Both the position numbers and the translations under genes were made by a program. Source: Bombardia bombarda (taxonomy: Eukaryota > Ascomycota > Sordariomycetes > Sordariales > Lasiosphaeriaceae). From it: a DNA stretch of 64,000 bases. The notes under the pieces are model-generated. The model was not told the origin of the DNA. It did not search any database and saw only the letters and a program-made list of their open reading frames with translations. Below, one piece after another: positions 1 through 11,745 of the stretch (its first letter is position 1; every line of letters begins with the position of its first letter). The stretch spans positions 4,836,001 through 4,900,000 of the forward strand of contig JAULSR010000002.1 of assembly GCA_030512295.1 (NCBI GenBank), read 5' to 3'.

Positions 1-3000
1 GGCCTCTCTCGGAGAGGGCGGCCATCTCGGTCTGCAGCGTGCACGTGCTCGTTCCACCGGGGCGGCTGTTCTGGCCGGTTGGGCCATTCTCTCTCCCCTG
101 GGCGGCCCGAATCACGCATAACCGGGTCGACAGGGCGCCTATCAGGTGCAGGGAAATCCCGGGGCCTATCCAGACGCGCAGTCTCTGGCGCTCGATAGTC
201 TCTAGTTTCCCTGACATGGGAAGGAGGTTCACGGATATCCCGCTGGTGAAGCTCCCGTGCGTCGCGAGGTTCTCTGGGAGTATATTCGCGAGAATCTCTG
301 GGTGGTAGCGGTTCCCGAGGCGGCACCTCCCGAGTCGGCGGTTGGTCTCTGGTTGGTGGTACTGCGTTCCTGTTGGGAAGCGGCGCGTCCCCCCTTCTCT
401 CATGGTGCACCTGTCCAAATCTATCCGTGTTGAATCTCTCAGGGATAGGCACATCGGGCCTGCTGGGCAGCTCTGGTCGACTTGGGAGACTATGGCTACC
501 AGGTGGGAGCGTCGTGAACTTGGAAGATTCAGATCGACCTCCCGAGGCTGGGACTGGCAACGCAGAAGCAGGCTTCGGGGTGGCAGGTTTGTTCTGAGCA
601 CTAACATCCTTGGAAGATTCCTTGGAAGACAACGATGGCCTAGCCGAGGAAGGCTCCCTAACTCTTCCATTCAACCCCCCCTTGTCAGCTCTCGCAGTCT
701 TGCTGCTATCCTTGACTTCTCCATCCTCTACCTCAGCAGCAGACTGATTTCGCCCGGATGAAGGTTTGAACTCTGGTACAGAAGCACGAAGTTGCGAGTG
801 AGTAGGCACACTGGATGCTCTATTTTCGTCTCGGGAGTCGCCCGTCTACGATCGGTTAGGTTCATGTTCTCTGCAGGGTTGGATTAATAGGTGTACTTAC
901 CGTCCCCGGTCTGAATGCCTGCACAAGGATCCACTTCGATTTCCTCTTCTGAAGTTCTGAGAAGGCTGTCTGGGCCGTTACCGCGAGATCGACACGATGG
1001 CCATGTTCAGAGTCGGGACCGTTCTTGGACTCGCGGTCTGTAATAGTCTTGAGTTGCTCAAGAAATTTGTCCGCCATGAAGTTGATTGCCGGGAAAAAGT
1101 CGATGACTGCCTTGAGAACAGTGATGGCATTCCGAATATGCATCCACTCCATGCCATTGAGACAAGACCTCAATGCCGTATTCAATTCCTTATGCCAACG
1201 AAAGAGGAGATCCTGGAATGCGCCGTGTTCGATGAAGGCTGTTGGCTTTCCGTCCGCGAAAGCGGTAGCGAAGCCCAGGTATTGCCTCGTCTTTTTTCCT
1301 TGTAGATCCTTAGTTCCTAGAGCTTCTTTCTCATAAGCGCTCTTGTCGCCGTGCCATTTTGATAGGTCACTGAGGATGCTCTTCAAGAAACGCCCCAGAT
1401 GCTCAGCCTCTCGGACTGTGCAAGTGAAGATGATGGCACGTAGTCTGTTGTGGTTGAAGAGTCGATCATAGAGAGACATGAGCTTGAATCCTGGCGCCGA
1501 AAACTCGTGAAGGAACTTGATGAGCCTGAAGCAATAGTCTGCATCCAACTGCGAGAGCTGTAGACGGGGAAGGATACACTCCTCGAGGAGGGCATCCGAG
1601 GTTGCATCCACTTTCATTATATCAGCCGGAAACCATGAGGCGAGCTGCTTCGCAATCTGCAGCCTGGTTTTGGAGAACCGCTCAAGTTCTCGGTTGTTTT
1701 CGTTAAGGAGAAGTCTCTGTCGGTCTAAAATCTCGTTCCGCTTATCTGTCTTTTTGTTCATACCGGGTCGTGACATGTCGGATCTATCCTTCATCACATC
1801 CTCGGCTAGCTTTCTAAGTCTTGAACTCTCGGCAATGTAGCTTTCTTGCGGAAACGCAAGGTCTCCAAGCTGCATGGCCCAGAAGAACACATAGCAGACT
1901 GGACTAAGATATCGACGAGTACTTTCAGATAAGATGCTCGGAATCTCGTCAATGAGCGGTTGAAGAGCGTCCGCCAGTGGATCTGCCTTTCGCACAACCC
2001 TGGAAGGGCTATTGTCGACATCCTTGTCGTCTGCCTCCCCTGATGTGGAGTCCATCACAACATCGCCGTCGACATCGGCGAATTTGGCGGATTGGGTCTG
2101 GCTATCTTCAGTAGCCTTTGCAATCTTGTCTAAGCGAAGGCTGGATCTGCCAATCATAAAGGCAAGACCTGCCTCCAGGCCGAAATCCCGCATGAGGTGA
2201 ATGACGTCTGGGACTAGCCTGTTGAACGTTTCTCTGTCCATATTGCTGCGGATGAGGTCCAGATACTGGAGGAGAACCAGGTGGGTATCATCTACCACGG
2301 TGGCGAGATACTTGATGTGGGCATCGTTGTCTAGGACCTTGTAGATGGCGTTCTGTCGGTATTGTGCAATATTGATAAGAAGAAGACCAGCCAGCTTATT
2401 ATCCACAAGAGCCTTCATGAGACGCTGGGCGCTCTTGATTGATTCCGAGCGCATATCGCCAAGGCCTATCAAGGTCTCTCGACGCAGCAGTTCGCCGCCA
2501 GTCATGGCACGCAACTGCGAGTCGTTAAAGTCCACGTCCGACACTACACCTCCCATGGACGATATCAGCTCTTGAAGAATGACCAAATCGGTCGAGTTGC
2601 CCTTGAAGAGCTGGTCGTTAACATAGCGAAGAATTGGTGTCGAATCCATGTTGGAATAACGCTTGAAGACCTTTCCAGAAAACCTCGATAGCGCCTGGAG
2701 CCATTTACTCGTCAGTAGTACCGATGTCTCCTGTGTTCGGCTCCTCTGCTGACCTCCGAGGGAGCTCAGCACGGACCAGACAAGGACATCATAGCCTAGA
2801 TCTGTGAAATACTTGGCGCACTCCACAAAGGCCTCGATCAAGTTGCTGTAAGACTCGATCTGCAACAGCGCGACCTTGCAAACGATGCCGGGTGATTGGT
2901 AGGCGGTCTTTGCAAGAGTCTTGGCCATCTGGCGGAGGTTGGTTAAAGAGAGTCGCTTCATGTTGCTGAGCGTCTCTAAGCGCGTTCGCTCAAAGGCTTT

Positions 3001-5471
3001 CTTCATAGGCTCAAGGCGGGAAGTTGCGCCTTCGTACCACTCGGAATATATGTTGTACCGAATATGAAGCGGATATGACTTAAGAAGGTCCCAAACGCTT
3101 TCCACGACTGAAGAATTGGGCTCCGCCAGACTCAGTGATGGGACAAGTAGTCGCTTTAGGAGATCGAGCCATCTGGACCTGTTTTCGGGCGATTTATCAT
3201 CGGCGAGACTCTTCGCACCGATACTAGCAAGCTTTGCCACCAGGGTAGCGTCTTGGCCAATGTTGACGCCTATCACGTTGAGAAAGGTATCACAAAGGGT
3301 AAAAATATCATCGACAGTTTGGCAGACGGGGACATTGTCGGCCCACTCATCCCAGTAAAAGCGGTATCCTACTTCTCCGTTTATGTCTGCCTTGTCAGGA
3401 TATGGCCACTTCAGAAGTCGCTTGGAAGTGGAAACGCTAAGTTTGACGCTTCCTTTAGCAACACCAGACTGGTCCAGGTCGGGGGCTGGTTTTGGCTGAT
3501 ATTCTGTAGCATGGGATGCCACTGGTTTGCTTTGCTGGTAGACACCCTCGACGGAGTGATGAAGAATGCGATTGATGAGAGGAATGAGGTCGGGGTACGC
3601 CTGGAGGATCCAGTCATGCGTGCCAAGAATGAAAAGTGATTCCGGAATGGCGCCAATGGTAAGGAGGCACCTGAGGAGTCCAACCTTTTGCTCGTCGGGC
3701 TCCTTGTTCTCCTCAGGAGTGTCATTGGCTGTTTTGGAGTCGGCTTCGGTTTTGCTCGGTGCGGCATCGCGTCGATTTGTGGGAGGTGGAGGCATGTCGT
3801 CCGGAAGAGCACCGGCCATCATGAGCGCATTCTTGGCGCCGCCAGGTCGGCTATTTCTCTCCTTCTCCTCAAGTTCTTTAAATCTGGCAATTTTCAAGGC
3901 CTCCATCTTGTCGTGTGGGGGCCAGATGTGGCTCCAAAGGTCAGTCATTGATATGAAGCCAACTTTGATAAGCAGCGCCATAAGATAGAGCAAATTCGCC
4001 GGGAGAACATCTCCTCCTTCGGGGTCTCTGGCGTCCGAAGTATAGAAGCGCAGTTTAAAACCGAGCATCTGGGCAGCATCGCGGTTGCCCGAAGGCGGCA
4101 GTGTTTTTGTTATCTTGATCCACTCTTGCTCAATGCTAGACTCGAGGCCATCTCCGGTGGTGCCATTTAGTAGATTCTGTTCATCTGACATGGCCAGTCG
4201 TCTCCCGCCAAGTTCAAAGAATGCGTCAAGCTTGATCTTGCGGGCGCGTTCCCAGAAGGCGATGTCGCGCTGTAGTCGCTCTACCGCAATGGCATCTTCC
4301 TCTTCGGGGCTCGTTTCCCAGCTTTGGTGGTTAGGAAGCGCCCATACGGGCAGCCCGCCCGCATAAATACCAGACTGAGGGGTTCTATTCTGGGTGCGAG
4401 GCCACCACGAACTGACGCGCAAAAACTTGATGAAGAAGCGAAACTGCTTGATGAGCACAGCGGCGAACACATCAAGGGTCACGTCCAATACACGGCCGGG
4501 ATGCAGGTCAAAGGTCCCAATAAGGCCCATAACCTTTTTGAACGCGGCCTGCACAACCTCAGACGAAGGGGGCGTGGTGCTGCTGATGGTGAAGAGCTCG
4601 GTGACGAGTTTGGAGAAGCCCTCAGTCTCTTCTCTTAGCAGATTGTAATTCGCCTGGCGATAAAGCAAGTTTGTTGCCTGACGGACGCCTATCCGGTGAA
4701 AAGTATCGCGGACGAGGTCAAACTGCTGGAGCACCAGAGGGTCAAGGACTAGGCGCATAAGAGACGGAGACACATCTGTGGCAATCATGAACTCGCGCAG
4801 CTGCGGTCGGAAGGGCCCCGATTCAACGTCCATAAATGTCGAGACGGTGTCCAGGAATAGTGTATGAGGGTCGAAGGCAAGCGATCCTCGATCGGCGTCT
4901 GAAGGATCGGGGCCGAGAATGTCCTTGACTACCTGGCCGGCGTCAGATGCAGGGAGTCGACCGTCAACAGCACAGTGGAGGAGTTCCTGGAATATTGTGG
5001 TAACCTCTATTAGGTCCTCGTCGTCGCGTGACTGGACACCATGATCGATCACTTCCTGTCGAGCGCCCTTAGTCCATCTACTCACGCATTCGTCGGTGAT
5101 GATGCTGTAGTCATAGCCCTCCTGGATCGGTGTCGGCGGTGCTGACTGCGGAACGACTGGGGGGCTGATGGTGTGGGTGGTGGAGGAGGGGCGGCCAAAG
5201 ATGAACTCGATGGCCGAGCAGCGGTGGGGGATATAGGGCCCAGGGAAGAAGACGAGACTGTGTTTGTGCTATTGTTCCCGCCTCCGCCTCCATACGACTG
5301 GGTAGGGTCGCGGCGGTCGCTTCCTCTCCGCGGGTTGTTTCTACTGCTGCGGCCACGACCTCCGCCATCGTAGCCTCTATCGTGCTGTCCTAAGCCAGTG
5401 TCGGCAGGTCTGTGGGGAGAGGGCCTAGGGTCGCTAGGCGGCCGATCGTTTCTCTTGCGCTTCGGAGGCAT
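1..5471 (-). CDS. tho2: THO complex subunit 2 (Tho2/THOC2), 3' end off the left edge
   Basis: This is the large scaffold subunit of the nuclear THO/TREX complex, which couples transcription to mRNA export. The start at 5471 gives MPPKRKRND, a basic N-terminus typical of fungal Tho2, followed by a Gly/Ser/Pro-rich stretch. A long uninterrupted frame then covers the conserved helical THOC2 body (about 1,400 residues, 5085 down to 901). An intron at 846-900 (GTAAGT donor, CTAAC branch, TAG acceptor) joins in phase 0 to a last visible exon (845 to the edge) whose tail is rich in RE, RD and PR. The oddity is that the N-terminal frame and the body frame differ by one base. The body frame is clearly coding upstream of 5085 (it reads YDYSIITDE), and the switch falls at or near a six-G run at 5159-5164 on the plus strand. 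Identification is firm; the exact structure at that point is not. Confidence 0.88.
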
Positions 5472-6006
5472 GCTTGCTGCTCTAACGGCGGCAAGGCGCG
5501 TGTTGTAGTGTCATTTATCGACGATGTGGCGTGCAGCTCGCGTAGCTGTATTCTTTGCTTGCTATCGCGATGTCGCCAAATGGAAGGGCCGGCGATTGCT
5601 CGATGCGCTCTATCGAGGTGTTAGAAGGTAAGGTTCGGGTGAGAAGCGATGCTCTAGAAATGCCGGCAGACAAAAGTGTCAAAGGTGGAAAAAAAAAAGA
5701 CAAAAGAGCGGGCCCTCGTCACAGCCAGACACCGAAAGACAAAATGCGCATTTACCAATTGAAAGAGCGACTCTGGATGGGCTTCAAGGCGGCTTAACAA
5801 AGTTTAGGGTGGTGTTGCCAGCTGGCGGTCTTAGCTGTGTCGTTGCGAAAGAGAGAAAGAGCTGGCTGTAGCTCGCGTCAAATCGCAGCTTGTCGCTTTC
5901 TAGCGTGTTGCTTGGCGGCTTTGCTTTGCTTTGCGCACGAGCTTGGCAGCGAAGTGGCAGGCTAGCAGCCTCATCCAGACAGACAGGGCTGCAAGGCACT
6001 GGTGCC

Positions 6007-6012
6007 GAGTCA
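6007..6012 (-). promoter_or_regulatory. CPC1/GCN4 core site (TGACTC on the minus strand)
   Basis: GAGTCA on the plus strand is the reverse complement of TGACTC, the core bound by the bZIP general amino-acid control factor (CPC1 in Neurospora, GCN4 in yeast). It lies about 475 bp upstream of the MET2 start. A 6-mer occurs often by chance; the nearby full 7-mer raises its weight. Confidence 0.4.
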
Positions 6013-6324
6013 GAGTTAGAGTGGGGAGTATGGGCGCTGGGGGTAAGTGGAGACCTTGAAGTTTGATGGAGAAGGCTGATTAAGCGAGGTACCTGCAACT
6101 TCTTGGTCCCTTCCTTCAAACAGTTGGACTCAACGCCAGGGCTGCACGGGCCATCCAAAACCTTTTTCAACGGCCGATTGCCGGCGATCGGCAGGCAAAG
6201 GCAGGAGGTACCTTATGTAACTTACACCCCGGGCCGTGAGTGCTAGCGAATTGCGCAATCGACGCTTGCCGTTCCAGCAGCTAGGTACAGTACAAACCAA
6301 TTCCATAGCACGTCCACGGCTGTC

Positions 6325-6331
6325 TGACTCA
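6325..6331 (+). promoter_or_regulatory. CPC1/GCN4 binding site TGACTCA
   Basis: This is a perfect TGACTCA, the optimal GCN4/CPC1 site, 155 bp upstream of the MET2 start codon. MET2 makes O-acetylhomoserine for methionine and cysteine synthesis, and such genes are known targets of general amino-acid control. Binding itself is inferred. Confidence 0.55.
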
Positions 6332-6485
6332 GAGATAGGAGAGCCTATGTCGATCTTTTATTACTTTAGCAACCTACCTTAACCGTAGTGAATCAATTCA
6401 CCTTATACCATCACGAAGGACTCATTCCTTCAGTAACCAAAACCTCCCTCGACATTATCCCATTCCATCCCCCGACATCGCCGCC

Positions 6486-8256
6486 ATGACCTATCCTACT
6501 AATATCAGCAACGGCGAGAGCCTGCTCAAATACGGTCAGTTATCCCGCCTCTGCTTTTTCTATTCTTTCATGAGTCGCAGTGCAGTCTCGTCTTTCTTTA
6601 AAAAGCCCCTCATTCTTCACTCACTCACTGGGTGGCTCAGTGGCTGGCTCAGTGGGCATGTTACACAAAATACCCCATCACCCATCTCGTATTATAAAGC
6701 TCCATGTTGCAAAACAAGGACGGTGGCTGAATACTTCCAAGAAAGAATCGCTTCGCAGCTCGAGAATCCGTTCGCGGCGCTCATCCCAGACCAGCAGATT
6801 GCTGTGATCCCATCCTTCACGCTCGAGTCAGGAGTGACGATGCGTAATGTGCCCGTGGCCTACACCACCCGGGGCAAGCTGTCCCTCGAGGGCGACAACG
6901 CCATGGTCATCTGCCACGCCTTGACGGGCAGTGCTGATGTGGGTGACTGGTGGGGTCCTCTGTTAGGCGGGCCTGGGAGAGCTTTCGACACGTCGCGCTT
7001 CTTCATCGTCTGCATGAACAGCTTGGGCAGTCCCTATGGCACCGCCAGTCCAGTCACCGCCAAGGACGGCGACCCGACAAAGGAGCCCTATGGCCCCGAG
7101 TTTCCCCTGACCACCATCAGGGACGATGTCAGGTAAGAACGAGAAAAAGGCATGCGGTCGCATCTATCATGTTATCCGTATTCTTATCATCTTTAGACTC
7201 CACAAGATGCTCCTAGATGACCTAGGAGTCAAGCAGGTGGCCACCGTGATCGGCGGATCCCTAGGCGGCATGTTCGTCCTCGAATGGGCGTACCTTGGCA
7301 AAGACTATGTTCGCTGTGTCGTGCCTATTGCTACGTCAAGTCGTCACAGCGCCTGGGGGATTAGCTGGGGTGAAGCCCAGCGCCAGTCCATCTACGCAGA
7401 CCCCAAGTACGACGACGGCTACTACCCCTTTTCCGACCCGCCCGTAACGGGTCTCGGCGCCGCCCGCATGGCTGCCCTTCTGACCTACCGAAGCCGCAAC
7501 TCGTTTGAGGCCCGTTTCGGCCGGAACGTGCCCGATTCATCCCGGCGGCAGACGATCCGGGAGCGGCAGTCGCCCTCTACTCCCTCGGAGGCGCATTTCC
7601 ACATGCATAACGACGGCCACAAGCTATCGCGGACGTCCCTATCCCGCAAGAACAGCAGCGACGCCGCAAGCAGGGTCGCCAGCCCCGGGGTAGAGGCCGC
7701 CGCTTCGTCGTCGTCGCCTGACAGTTCAGACCCGCAATTTCACGGACCACAGAGCGGCGGCAGCCTGACGGGCGGCGAGACCATGCCCACGGGCTCCACC
7801 TACTTCTCGGCGCAGTCGTACCTGCGCTACCAGGGAGGCAAGTTCGTCAAGCGCTTCGACAGCAACTGCTACATCGCCATGACGCGCAAGCTCGACACCC
7901 ACGACGTCAGCCGGGGTCGCGCCGACACGATTGCCGACGCTCTCGGCATGATTGAGCAGCCGACGTTAGTGCTCGGCATCGAGAGCGACGGCCTGTTTAC
8001 CTTCGCCGAGCAGGAGGAGCTTGCCCAACACATCAAGGACTGTCGGCTAGAGCGGATAGACAGCCAAGAGGGCCATGATGCGTTTTTGCTGCAGTTTGAG
8101 CAGGTCAATCGCTACATCCTCAAGTTTTTGAGAGACGTACTCCCCGACATCATGAACAGGGACACAGACGGGGTAGAGGCGGAGAGCTCGGTGGGCCAGT
8201 TGACCAAAAGCAGCACCTTTGGGGAGGCAGAGGTTGATGATATTACTGCTTGGTAG
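6486..8256 (+). CDS. met2: Homoserine O-acetyltransferase
   Basis: Transfers the acetyl group of acetyl-CoA to homoserine, the first committed step of methionine synthesis in fungi. Exons: 6486-6534, 6700-7132 and 7197-8256, giving 513 residues. The donors (GTCAGT, GTAAGA) are good, and the acceptor at 6699 is chosen because it keeps frame. The alpha/beta-hydrolase fold shows the nucleophile elbow GGSLGGM (Ser182), a likely catalytic Asp425 in ESDGLF and His454 in EGHDAF. The conserved IPSFTLESG and DWWGPLLGGPG segments are present. A low-complexity Ser/His/Gly-rich insertion at about residues 279-360 interrupts the cap region, as in other filamentous fungi. The gene converges on AVL9. The first exon encodes only 16 residues, so the N-terminus is the least certain part. 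Confidence 0.93.
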
Positions 8257-8779
8257 ATGTTTGTTTCTGTGAAAGTATGGGGTTTCATCTCCTTTTTATT
8301 TCAGGGGGCGGGTGTATAGACCAACGGATAAAAACTGTTGCGCTTATTGATACCATTTTCAGAGTATAGATAGACAACTGAATAAATACTTTTCTGATCA
8401 GTCGAGGCTCTAGAGATCCCTGCATACTTAGTAGTTCTGTCATAGAATCTTCACGGGCAAACCCCAATGTTCAACGTAATTAGCACTAAGCATCCACTGC
8501 TGCGTGTTTACCTGCCCCTTTTAATTGTTGTATTATTATATTCTGCTACTCTCATATCCATATTCATACGTCCATACCCATGTCATTTAATGCCAGTGTT
8601 TCATTCCTACGATGCATCTCTTGTTTCTTCCGTTCTTCCTTTCTTTAACTGCCCATCTGCATTCTGGTTTGCTTGTGTGATTTAATATAACCAAGAACAA
8701 AACACTTTCATTTGCTTGAAACCAAACCACAGAAGCCGCCCGAATGCAATACCAATCATCATACTATGTACCATCTATC
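8257..8779. other. Convergent 3' intergenic region, MET2/AVL9
   Basis: AT-rich spacer between two convergent stop codons, expected to contain both 3' UTRs and poly(A) sites. I see no gene or structured element. Confidence 0.6.
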
Positions 8780-11745
8780 CTACCTCTCCCACGCCGATGC
8801 CGCCGCAACCATCACGAGGGGCGGGGTATCTGGCCGTGAAATTGGCTGTTCTGCATTCGCAGCGGCTGTCGGTGTGCTGCTCGTACTCGGACTCAAGACC
8901 GCTTCACCGCCCCCCACGGCATCATTCTCCTTGTGTGAGCCTGGGCCTGTGGCCTGTTCCACAGCCACAGCACCAGTACTAGTACCAGTAGTACCACCAG
9001 CCGCGGCACCAGTGATACCGTTCCGTGCCACCGTCTCATCCGTCTTCTCGGCAGCAGCAGGAGCAGTAGTAGCCGACGACGGTGCTACCACGCTGTCGAT
9101 CGTCACAAGCGGCGTGGTCGCGGCAGGCACAGCTGCACCCGCACCCGACACCGGCCGTTTCCTCACCCTTTGCGGGCTACCAGGCAGCGACGATAAGCCG
9201 CTCTCGGAGCCGCCGTCGTTGAGAATCGACTCTCCACTGAACGAGTCGCGGTGGCTGACCGGCAGCTGTTCATACCTATCACTCGGGCCGCCTCCCTGCC
9301 CCGCCGACGCCGACGACGATGACGACGAAATGAGCTGGCTACTACGATGAATACTTCTTCCCAGCGGTTGATTTTCCTCCGATCCACCACCACTCCCTCC
9401 CCCAATAGTGCTCGCATACGACGCCCGATTCTTATTCCCCTTACCCCAGCCAGACGTCCAACCACCACCGCCGCCATTCCCCCCATCAGCAGCAGAAGCC
9501 TTGGTATCACCACCACTATTGCCATTACCAGAAGAAGACGCCGCCACCGCCGCCACCGCCGCCGCCGCCGACGACCGGCCCCAGCCAGCCGCCTTGCGCT
9601 TCTCGCCTGCCCACGCCGTCCAGCTGCTGACAAACGCGCCGGCCTTGGTGCTCACCGCCTGCATCGTCTGCTGCGCCTTGGCGAGGTCGACGGCAGGCAC
9701 CGCAGCCGCCAGGGCCGCATCACCACCATTCTGTCCGCCGCCACCGCCGTTCACCCCATTACCCCCGCCACCGTTCTTTTCAGAAGCCGCCTTAGCCTCC
9801 TCAGCGCGTCTCCTCTGCGCCTCGCGCAGCGCCTCCATATCCGCATACAGCCTATTAAACATGGTGCTGGCCTTCTCCCTGCCCGCGGCCAGGTTCCGCC
9901 CCAGCACCTCCTTGCCCTGCGCGAACCGTTCGTCCAGATGCAGCTCCTGCACCTGCTGCGTGATCCTGCGCTGCACGTCGTCGATCGTCAGCCCGCCCGC
10001 GCACGGGTGTTTTGGCTCGACAATGTCAAACAGATGCGAGTCGGTGTGGCTGTCCCAGATGCGGTAGTTCTCGGTGCGCGCCCAGGCCTCGACAAAGTCG
10101 AGCCCAAAGTCGTGCGACGGGTCGCCCTCGATGTGCGGCAGCAGCATCTTGGGGTTGTTTGCGTGCTTGGCCAAGTGAGAGTGGTACTTGACCGATGATA
10201 TGAGCGAGAGCAGGTATTCCTCGAACTGCAGCCGGATGAACTCCTCGCTGCCGACGTAGCCCATGGTCTTGGGCCGGCCCGGGTTCGTCTCGTCCCACGT
10301 GTCGTTGACGTTTTGCGTGATAAAATCGATCCAGCGGCGGTCCGCCACCGAAAGCTGAAGGGCGGCCTTAAGCGAGGTGGAGGTGACGTTGATGGTATCT
10401 TCATCGAGATTAATAAGAATGTCGCTGTAGCGGTCTTTTTGCTGCAGGAGGAGCGAGTTTGTACTCCCGACAATGTACGATTTTGTGCCAAAGTCGGCAA
10501 GGACATCTAGCTGCTGTAGGGGTGTGTATGGCCCGAACAAGCTTCCCTGTGACATGGGGAAAACGAATTAGTATCATGTAATGTAAATAACCGAGGACCT
10601 ACTTAGGGCAAGGCACAGAAATTTGGTCGAGAACAGAGAAAAGAAGTGTCACACACCTTGCCAAATATCTGCAAGGGCAAGCCCATATACGAGAGCAAAG
10701 AGTTTCGGTCACTGGTTCTCAAACTTGTCGGTCTCGAGAGCTTCTTCTCGTAGTTATCCAACTCAGGCCCGGCAGAGTCCTGCAGATTGCGCAGGAGACC
10801 GGGTATTAGAGATATTAGAGAAAACTGCATCATGCATAAACGCTCGCACCGCGAGCCGAAAAATAGCATCTACTCTCGCCCAAAATGGCCCAGGTTAGCG
10901 CAAGACTTCAAGACAGCCAATATCACGGGTGACGCATTTTCCCCTACCTTGGGTTGTAACAAGCAGCACTTCAACAGCACCAGCGTCTGCCACTTGAACT
11001 CGCGCACCAGCTCCCGCAGGCTCATGCCCAGGTACTGGTCTCTGTCCTCGTCATCGTTCAACACGCCGCGCTCCTTCTCGTCGGCCAGACTCTCCTGAAA
11101 GCGCCGCAGGATCTCGGTGTCGGTGAACTCGCGCTGGGCAAACCAAGCCTTGGTCACCACGCTGAGGCGTTCCCTAAGCATGCCAAAGTACTGTGGGCTG
11201 TCTGCGATGACAACAACGGCCTTTTGGACCGTCGATCGGGTCACTTCGGCGGGTCTGTTTAGCAACTGCGAAGCATCCAGCTGTCTCGTACAGGATATCC
11301 CGAACAGCGAGGTCGCGGGTGTCTTTGTGGCTTCGACGGCCGGGCGCAAAAGGGTAAAGTAGGAGAAGTCTTCGGTTGCTCTAGAGTACATGACAGTAGC
11401 CGCGCCGCCCACTAGTTAGCATAGGTGCTCTCTCTCACACTCCCCATCCTCTCTCCCCCTTGCGCAACAAGATCCCCCCATCTCTTCTCTCGCGCTCTTT
11501 TCGACTCGGCTCGTTACTTACGCATGGGCACCATCGCTCAAGGCCATAAACGGCAGTAGGCCCCAGTCATACTCGGTGGCTGGATCGTAACCATCGGGCA
11601 CGCCGAACCATCTTTCCACCTCGGGGCCGCGCGCATGGTGGAAGTCGACCACCGAAACCAGCGGGATGAATCCAGACTTGGCGGCACCGTGTTCGCCGCT
11701 CGGGTACGTGCCGTTTGTTGGCGTGGCAGGGACGGAGGAGGACAT
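8780..11745 (-). CDS. avl9: AVL9-family late secretory pathway protein (DENN-like)
   Basis: Avl9 family proteins act in exit of secretory vesicles from the Golgi and carry a divergent DENN-like fold. Exons on the minus strand: 11745-11522, 11380-10948, 10869-10657 and 10546-8780, giving 878 residues with all phases closing. The conserved landmarks are in family order: VVDFHHARGPEVE, FMALSDGAH, FGISCTRQ, TVQKAVVV, GLPLQIFGK and YIVGSTN. The last third is low complexity: a coiled Arg/Glu/Ala stretch, then Gly/Asn/Ser-rich and Ala/Thr-rich repeats, encoded by GC-rich trinucleotide runs near 9535-9580. That tail is much longer than in yeast and probably disordered. The first intron (11381-11521) is long at 141 bp; its acceptor was chosen because it restores the AHAATEDFSYF reading. 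Confidence 0.88.

Larger units (their letters stand above)
5472..6485. promoter_or_regulatory. Divergent THO2/MET2 intergenic promoter region
   Basis: About 1 kb separates the divergently transcribed THO2 (minus) and MET2 (plus). I see no gene here. It holds two CPC1/GCN4-type elements, listed separately, and a run of purines near 5688. Both genes presumably start transcription inside this stretch. Confidence 0.7.

Noticed and set aside
5115..5215. A 50-bp intron (GTTCAT...CCCCAG) that would repair the THO2 frame
   Set aside because: The donor is very poor and there is no branch-point word; a one-base indel in the homopolymer is simpler, though cDNA could revive this.
6630..6650. Two TGGCTCAGTGG-like words resembling a tRNA A box
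   Set aside because: They lie inside the first MET2 intron, and no B box (GGTTCGANNCC) follows at a usable distance.
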